Shown one piece after another: positions 62,404 through 64,000 of a stretch of DNA of 64,000 nucleotides (positions within the stretch are counted from its first letter, which is position 1; every line of letters begins with the position of its first letter). The DNA lies in contig NZ_JAODTZ010000017.1 of the NCBI RefSeq assembly GCF_025399795.1, positions 62,001 to 126,000 on the forward strand, given 5' to 3'. The notes below the pieces were generated by a model. The model was not told the DNA's origin. It saw nothing but the letters and a program-made list of their open reading frames with translations, and did no database searches. Position numbers and translations under genes: made by a program. The stretch comes from Streptomyces rhizosphaerihabitans. GTDB taxonomy: Bacteria; Actinomycetota; Actinomycetes; Streptomycetales; Streptomycetaceae.

Positions 62404-62441
62404 GGGCCGGTAGCCCGGGTCCTCACCCGGGCTACCGGCCC
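62404..62441. terminator. hairpin between convergent genes
   Basis: A perfect 17-bp stem (GGGCCGGTAGCCCGGGT) with loop CCTC, followed on the plus strand by CCCAAAAAAA. The A run means no classical T tract in the plus direction; it may still end both transcripts. Confidence 0.65.
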
Positions 62442-62466
62442 CCCAAAAAAAGCGCCCTCCGCCGGA

Positions 62467-64000
62467 TCAGGACACCTGCGCGACCTCGGTCTCGCAGCGC
62501 ATGCGCCGGTCCGTGCCCGGCTGCCGCACCGGACCCGTCAGCTTCAGCCGGGCCGTGTGGCGTACGTCCGCGCTGGAGGCGGCGAGCCGCAGCTCCAGGG
62601 CGCCCGGTTCGACGATCCGGGTGCCGGTGCGGTCGGTGAACGCCGAGAGGTCCGCGTGGAAGCGGAAGGTCACCCGGCGGGCCTCACCCGGTGCCAGGTC
62701 CAGGCGCTGGTAGCCGATCAGCCGCACGTCCGGGCGGGTCACCGAGGCCACCGGGTCGTGCAGGTAGAGCTGGACGACCTCGGCGCCCGCGCGCTCACCG
62801 GTGTTGCGGACGGTCACCGACACGTCGTACGAGCCGTCGGTGCCGATCTCGGCCTCGGGCACCTCGGCCGCCTCCCAGTCGAACGACGTGTACGAGCGGC
62901 CGTGGCCGAACGGGTACAGCGGCGTCGGGTCCAGGTTGCTGACCTCGCCCTTCAGGCCCAGCGGCGGCTGGAGATACGTCCACGGCTGGCCGCCCGGGTC
63001 GCGCGGCACGCTCACCGGCAGCCTGCCCGACGGGCCGACCCGGCCGGACAGGACGCCCGCCACCGCGGGGCCGCCCTCCTCGCCCGGGAAGAACGCCTGG
63101 ACCACACCGCCGAGACGGTTCTGCCAGCGCCCGAGCGCGTAGGGGCGGCCGGTGAGCAGCACCAGGACCACCGGGACCCCCGTGGCGACCAGGGCGTCGA
63201 GCAGTTCACCCTGCACGCCCGGCAGGCCGAGGTCGGCCACGTCGCAGCCCTCGCCCGAGGTGCCCCGGCCGAACAGTCCGGCACGGTCGCCGAGCACCGC
63301 CACGCACACGTCGGCCTCTGCGGCCCGTGCCACCGCCTCCTCGAAACCGGACCGGTCCGGCTCGGAGACCCCGCAGCCCTGCGCGAACGTCACCTTGGCG
63401 TCCGGCAGTTCGGCGCGCAGCGCGTCGAGCACGGTCGGGATGTCCACACCGGTGGGCACCTCGGGATGGTGCGTGAGCACGTGCGAGGGGAACGAGTAGC
63501 AGCCGAGCATCGCCAGGGGGTCGTCCGCGCGCGGCCCGACCACCGCGATCCGGGTGTCCGGGGCCAGCGGCAGCACGCCGTCCGCGTTGTCCAGGAGGAC
63601 CACCGATTCCTCGGCGAGCTTGCGGGCGAGCACCCGGTTGGCCGCGGAGTCCAGGTCGACGGGGCGGCCGGTCTCCGGCTGCCAGTCCTCGTCCAGCAGG
63701 CCGAGCTCGCACTTCTGGAGCAGCACCCGGCGGGCCGCCCGGTCGATCAGCGACTCGGGGACGGTGCCCGCGCGGACGGCGGCCACCAGCGGCTCGCCGT
63801 AGCACTTCAGCGTGGGCAGCTCGACATCGATGCCGGCCTCCAGTGCCTTGTGCGCCGCCTCGGCCTCGCTGCCGGCCACCCGGTGCAGGCTCTGGAGGAA
63901 GCCGATGCCGAAGTAGTCCGAGACCACCGTGCCGGTGAAGCCCCACTCGTCGCGCAGCAGCTCGGTCAGCAGGTACGGGTCGGCCGATGCCGGGACGCCG
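62467..64000 (-). CDS. family 3 glycoside hydrolase (beta-glucosidase/xylosidase type), 5' end outside window
   Basis: At least 510 residues of the C-terminal part; the start lies past 64000. LLRDEWGFTGTVVSDYFGI holds the nucleophile Asp of GH3. The GH3_C domain follows (RIAVVGPRADDPLAMLGCYS, EGCDVADLGLPGVQGELLDA) and a C-terminal Fn3-like domain (VTVRNTGERAGAEVVQLYLH). No secretion signal is visible in this part. It likely cleaves beta-linked oligosaccharides intracellularly or at the surface. Confidence 0.95.
   Translation of the reverse strand, partial: GVPASADPYLLTELLRDEWGFTGTVVSDYFGIGFLQSLHRVAGSEAEAAHKALEAGIDVELPTLKCYGEPLVAAVRAGTVPESLIDRAARRVLLQKCELGLLDEDWQPETGRPVDLDSAANRVLARKLAEESVVLLDNADGVLPLAPDTRIAVVGPRADDPLAMLGCYSFPSHVLTHHPEVPTGVDIPTVLDALRAELPDAKVTFAQGCGVSEPDRSGFEEAVARAAEADVCVAVLGDRAGLFGRGTSGEGCDVADLGLPGVQGELLDALVATGVPVVLVLLTGRPYALGRWQNRLGGVVQAFFPGEEGGPAVAGVLSGRVGPSGRLPVSVPRDPGGQPWTYLQPPLGLKGEVSNLDPTPLYPFGHGRSYTSFDWEAAEVPEAEIGTDGSYDVSVTVRNTGERAGAEVVQLYLHDPVASVTRPDVRLIGYQRLDLAPGEARRVTFRFHADLSAFTDRTGTRIVEPGALELRLAASSADVRHTARLKLTGPVRQPGTDRRMRCETEVAQVS

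Overview
The window is high-GC chromosomal DNA from a streptomycete (genus Streptomyces or a close relative). The evidence is G/C-dominated third codon positions, frequent GTG starts, the str and S10-spc-alpha gene orders, a tRNA-like-rare TTA codon confined to one regulator, and several families typical of Streptomyces (DUF397/Scr1 pairs, DUF1963-like proteins, Uma2 nucleases, RHS proteins with a WXG100-like head). No tRNA, rRNA, insertion sequence, integrase or CRISPR array was recognised.

Layout. (1) 1-5.8 kb, minus strand: a Crp/Fnr-type regulator, then a tightly packed operon encoding a class III nucleotidyl-cyclase-like protein, a P-loop/HEAT-like (STAND-type) protein and an SPFH/band-7-like protein that runs off the left edge. 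The cyclase-like and STAND-like proteins share a Gly-rich motif, one at its C-terminus and the other near its N-terminus. A Crp-type palindrome lies upstream of the cyclase-like gene, and the regulator has a TTA (bldA-type) codon at position 6. This is my best candidate for an undescribed system. (2) 5.9-10.6 kb: the str operon, rpsL-rpsG-fusA-tuf, with a clear promoter and a strong terminator. (3) 10.6-22.7 kb: an accessory island. It holds two DUF1963-like paralogues, a Uma2 nuclease, a winged-helix/zinc-ribbon protein, the scar of a deleted anti-sigma/Scr1 pair beside a DUF397 gene, and a 1559-residue RHS toxin with a nuclease-like tip and three candidate immunity genes. (4) 22.8-40 kb: the S10, spc and alpha ribosomal-protein operons with secY, adk, map, infA, rpmJ, rpoA and rplQ. 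(5) 40-44.6 kb: truA, a membrane-anchored protein, a GT87-like membrane protein, rplM-rpsI.

(6) 44.7-62 kb: housekeeping genes for cell wall and cofactors (glmM, glmS, alr, an L,D-transpeptidase, coaA, acpS, nnr) and for the tRNA t6A modification (tsaE; tsaB-rimI-tsaD as an overlapping operon), with two non-coding tandem-repeat arrays. (7) 62.5-64 kb: the C-terminal part of a family 3 glycoside hydrolase that enters from the right edge on the minus strand.

How the parts relate. Regions 2, 4 and 5 supply most small- and large-subunit proteins, both elongation factors, IF-1, RNA polymerase alpha, SecY and methionine aminopeptidase. The rpsL and rpsJ leaders carry the same hairpin, which suggests shared control. 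The accessory genes of regions 1 and 3 sit between or beside these operons. Several housekeeping genes appear to start from leaderless transcripts, with a TANNNT hexamer six or seven bases before the start codon.
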